7,906 nt of DNA, taken from the NCBI GenBank assembly GCA_902797585.1, contig CADBTK010000084.1:1-7906 (forward strand), given 5' to 3'. The first letter of the stretch is position 1. Every line of letters begins with the position of its first letter. The position numbers and the translations under genes are program-made. The notes under the pieces are model-generated. The model had not been told where the DNA came from and did no database searches. It saw nothing but the letters and a program-made list of their open reading frames with translations. Positions 5,850-7,906 of the stretch are shown piece by piece. Origin of the DNA: Erysipelothrix rhusiopathiae. GTDB lineage: Bacteria > Bacillota_I > Bacilli_A > Erysipelotrichales > Erysipelotrichaceae.

Positions 5850-6878
5850 ATGAGTTTTTCGTTTATACATAGATTGCCCGTTCCAAAAGAGATAAAAGCA
5901 CAATATCCAGTCCCTGAGTCTTGTGTTATTACCAAAAAGAAAAGGGATCGAGAATTAGCAGATATTATGATGGGAAAAGATGATCGTTTCATTTTAATCA
6001 TTGGTCCATGTTCTGCGGATAATGAAGAAGCAGTGATTGATTATGTATCGCGCTTAAAGGATGTACAGAAACAAGTAAAAGACAAAATATTCATTGTTCC
6101 GCGTATTTATACGAATAAACCTCGGACTACAGGAAAAGGGTACAAAGGAATGTTGCACCAACCTGATCCTATGCAGGCACCAGATTTATTGGCGGGAATT
6201 ATTGCGATTCGTCAATTGCACATTCATGTTATTGAACAAACAGGATTTACTTGTGCCGATGAAATGTTGTATCCGGAAAACCATTGGTATTTAAATGATG
6301 TACTTTCTTATAATGCGATCGGTGCTCGTTCTGTAGAAAACCAAGGGCACCGTCTAGTAGCTAGTGGTGTAGATGGTCCTTGTGGGATGAAAAACCCAAC
6401 CAGTGGTGATATTACGGTTATGTTAAATTCCATTGAAGCTGCGCAATCGGAACAAAACTTTATTTATCGAGGATGGGAAGTAGAAACACCAGGGAACCCT
6501 TTGGCTCATGCGATATTGCGGGGAGCAGTTGATAGCCAAGGTCAAAACATTTCCAATTATCACTATGAAGATTTGATGCGTTTGGTTGAAAAATATAATG
6601 AAAGAAACTTGTTGAATCCAGCCGCAATAATCGATTGTAATCACTCCAATTCAGGAAAGAAATATAAAGAACAAATCCGTATTGCTAAAGAGGTTTTATA
6701 TAGTCGTCGTTACTCTAATGATGTCAAATCATTGGTGAAAGGATTAATGATTGAAAGTTATATTGAAGGTGGTTGCCAAAATCCTGGAGATGGGATTTAT
6801 GGGAAATCCATCACTGATCCATGTTTAGGATGGGAAGATAGTAAAGAATTAATTTACGATTTAGCGAATCATCTATAA
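5850..6878 (+). CDS. aroF: Class I (AroG-type) DAHP synthase
   Basis: 3-Deoxy-7-phosphoheptulonate synthase condenses phosphoenolpyruvate with erythrose 4-phosphate, the first step to aromatic amino acids. The 342 residues match E. coli AroG in length and motif order. Visible residues that align with the active site are IIGPCS with metal ligand Cys54, Arg85, KPRTTGKGYKG (90-100, Arg92), GARSVENQGHR (158-168), Lys181, ILRG (Arg224), DCNHSN with His265, IES with Glu302, and GKSITDPCLGWED with Asp323. All catalytic positions are intact. The N-terminal 50 residues, which form the feedback-inhibitor site in the AroF/G/H enzymes, are present, so allosteric control is plausible, but the effector cannot be read. 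I see no chorismate mutase or other fused domain. The start is set by AGGAGA at 5837. The gene is divergent from azlC and is followed 13 bases later by a SIS-domain gene, with which it forms an operon. The symbol aroF is generic for this family. Confidence 0.92.
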   Translation: MSFSFIHRLPVPKEIKAQYPVPESCVITKKKRDRELADIMMGKDDRFILIIGPCSADNEEAVIDYVSRLKDVQKQVKDKIFIVPRIYTNKPRTTGKGYKGMLHQPDPMQAPDLLAGIIAIRQLHIHVIEQTGFTCADEMLYPENHWYLNDVLSYNAIGARSVENQGHRLVASGVDGPCGMKNPTSGDITVMLNSIEAAQSEQNFIYRGWEVETPGNPLAHAILRGAVDSQGQNISNYHYEDLMRLVEKYNERNLLNPAAIIDCNHSNSGKKYKEQIRIAKEVLYSRRYSNDVKSLVKGLMIESYIEGGCQNPGDGIYGKSITDPCLGWEDSKELIYDLANHL

Positions 6879-6891
6879 AAGGAGAAAATCT

Positions 6892-7906
6892 ATGTTTGAA
6901 AGTGTAATGTGGCAATACATTCGCCAGCAACAAGATGTATTGTTGCAAGTAATGAAGGATGAAAAAATTAAAGAAGTAGCCAAAAAAATGAAAAATGTAT
7001 GGGATTTATTAATTGTTGCGCACGGAAGTTCTTATAATGCTGCCATAACAATTGCCCCATATTTTGAACAAGTGGCAGGAATTCATGTGCAATGTATGAC
7101 ACCATCCCAATTGGCTCATCGTGGTGTGGGTGATTTTAATGGTTTTTGTATTGGTATTAGCCAAACAGGAACAAGCCAAGGAGTCATTGATGCCATTGGA
7201 AATCTAAAGGAAAAAGGGTTATCAACATTAGCAATTACTAATGAAGTTTTAAGTCCTTTGGATCAACTTTGTGATGATGGTTTATATCTTGAATGTGGGC
7301 AAGAAGATTCCAATGCGAAGACAAAAGGGTATTCTGCTACGTGTTTAGTTTTGATGCGCCTAGCTTTGGAAATTGGTTTGATTAATGAAAAGATGACAGA
7401 AAAAGATTATTATCAAGCCAATGAAACGTGTCGAGAAGAGATTTCGGAATTAGAACAAGTCATTCAAGCTACTATCCATTATTTCCAAGATAAAGAGTTT
7501 GGAAAAGATGCTAAAAACTTCTTTTTTATAGGTGATGGTATTCATTTTGGAACCGCAATGGAAGGGCAAATTAAATTAATGGAAACGATGGGAATTCCAA
7601 CGATGTTTAATGACATGATTGAATTCTCCCATGGAATGCATCGGGCAATCAATAAAGATAGTATCTTAGTTTTTATTGATGATGGTTCCGAGTCAGACTT
7701 AGTTGAAAAAAGTGTGAAATACTTTAAAAACGTAGGAGCGACGGTGCTTCATATTTCAAATCAAACGATAGCGGACATTCGCATTTCTAATTATGGGTTT
7801 ACTCATTCTTTATTCTCATTTATTGCGATTATCCAAGTATTGTCGGTTTTTGTACCTGAATTAAATGGTTTAGACCCTAATCGAGAATTGAATGAGGACT
7901 ATACAA
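6892..7906 (+). CDS. SIS-domain sugar-phosphate protein (3' truncated)
   Basis: The frame stays open to the window end, with 338 residues visible from ATG 6892, which AAGGAG (6879-6884) precedes at 7 bases. About 40 N-terminal residues precede two SIS (sugar isomerase) domains. The first has AHGSSYNAA (43-51) and ISQTGTSQG (89-97), matching the phosphosugar-binding CGTS and SQSGET loops of GlmS. The second has GDGIHFGTAMEGQIKLMET (214-232) and EFSHG (244-248), matching the GlmS stretch with catalytic Glu488 (here Glu231) and His504 (here His247). The C-terminal LDPNRELNEDYT resembles the GlmS tail, so only a few residues should be missing; the terminal catalytic lysine would be just outside. 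There is no glutaminase domain, so it is not GlmS. It is more like AgaS or FrlB isomerase/deaminase/deglycase proteins. The exact substrate is unknown. Co-transcription with aroF is inferred from the 13-base gap with no terminator. Confidence 0.85.
   Translation, partial: MFESVMWQYIRQQQDVLLQVMKDEKIKEVAKKMKNVWDLLIVAHGSSYNAAITIAPYFEQVAGIHVQCMTPSQLAHRGVGDFNGFCIGISQTGTSQGVIDAIGNLKEKGLSTLAITNEVLSPLDQLCDDGLYLECGQEDSNAKTKGYSATCLVLMRLALEIGLINEKMTEKDYYQANETCREEISELEQVIQATIHYFQDKEFGKDAKNFFFIGDGIHFGTAMEGQIKLMETMGIPTMFNDMIEFSHGMHRAINKDSILVFIDDGSESDLVEKSVKYFKNVGATVLHISNQTIADIRISNYGFTHSLFSFIAIIQVLSVFVPELNGLDPNRELNEDYT

Noticed and set aside
5729..6001. 90-residue minus-strand open frame crossing the azlC-aroF divergent region
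   Set aside because: It overlaps the aroF N-terminus in antisense and the azlC start, has no family signature, and would disrupt a clear divergent promoter layout.

Overview
The window is AT-rich, gene-dense DNA from a low-GC Gram-positive bacterium (Firmicutes/Bacillota). Short hairpin-plus-T terminators, canonical AGGAGG/AGGAGA ribosome-binding sites inside operons and -10/-35 promoters all fit this. A clostridial or Erysipelotrichia-type gut lineage is my guess from the gene set (DUF349-repeat protein, AroG-type DAHP synthase, MepA-like MATE, AzlCD); it is not proven. I see no mobile element, CRISPR array, tRNA, rRNA or prophage gene, and no gene-free stretch longer than 300 bases.

Layout from left to right. 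(1) 1-1158 (+): 3' part of a membrane-anchored phosphoglycerol transferase of the OpgB/LTA-synthase sulfatase-fold family, cut by the window edge. (2) A hairpin at 1174-1195 between convergent genes. (3) 1184-2056 (-): EamA/DMT-family 10-TM transporter. (4) A divergent promoter region, 2057-2161. (5) 2162-3322 (+): cytoplasmic protein of four DUF349 repeats plus a coiled coil, closed by a terminator. (6) 3363-4703 (+): MATE efflux protein whose promoter follows that terminator at once. (7) A bidirectional terminator at 4711-4738. (8) 5754-4737 (-): azlC-azlD, a branched-chain amino acid exporter pair with overlapping genes. (9) Divergent from azlC, 5850-6878 (+): AroG-type DAHP synthase, followed 13 bases later by a SIS-domain sugar-phosphate protein from 6892 that runs off the window.

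Most of the genes are independent housekeeping or accessory units: envelope polymer modification, three transporters, and entry to the aromatic pathway. Only azlCD and aroF-SIS look like operons.

I found no clear new multi-gene system. Two points stand out. First, three promoter-proximal genes (EamA, MATE, azlC) have no Shine-Dalgarno sequence, and in each the start ATG lies exactly 6 bases after a -10-like hexamer, so the predicted transcript would begin at the ATG (leaderless mRNA). Second, the DAHP synthase is coupled to an uncharacterised SIS-domain protein rather than to other shikimate genes.
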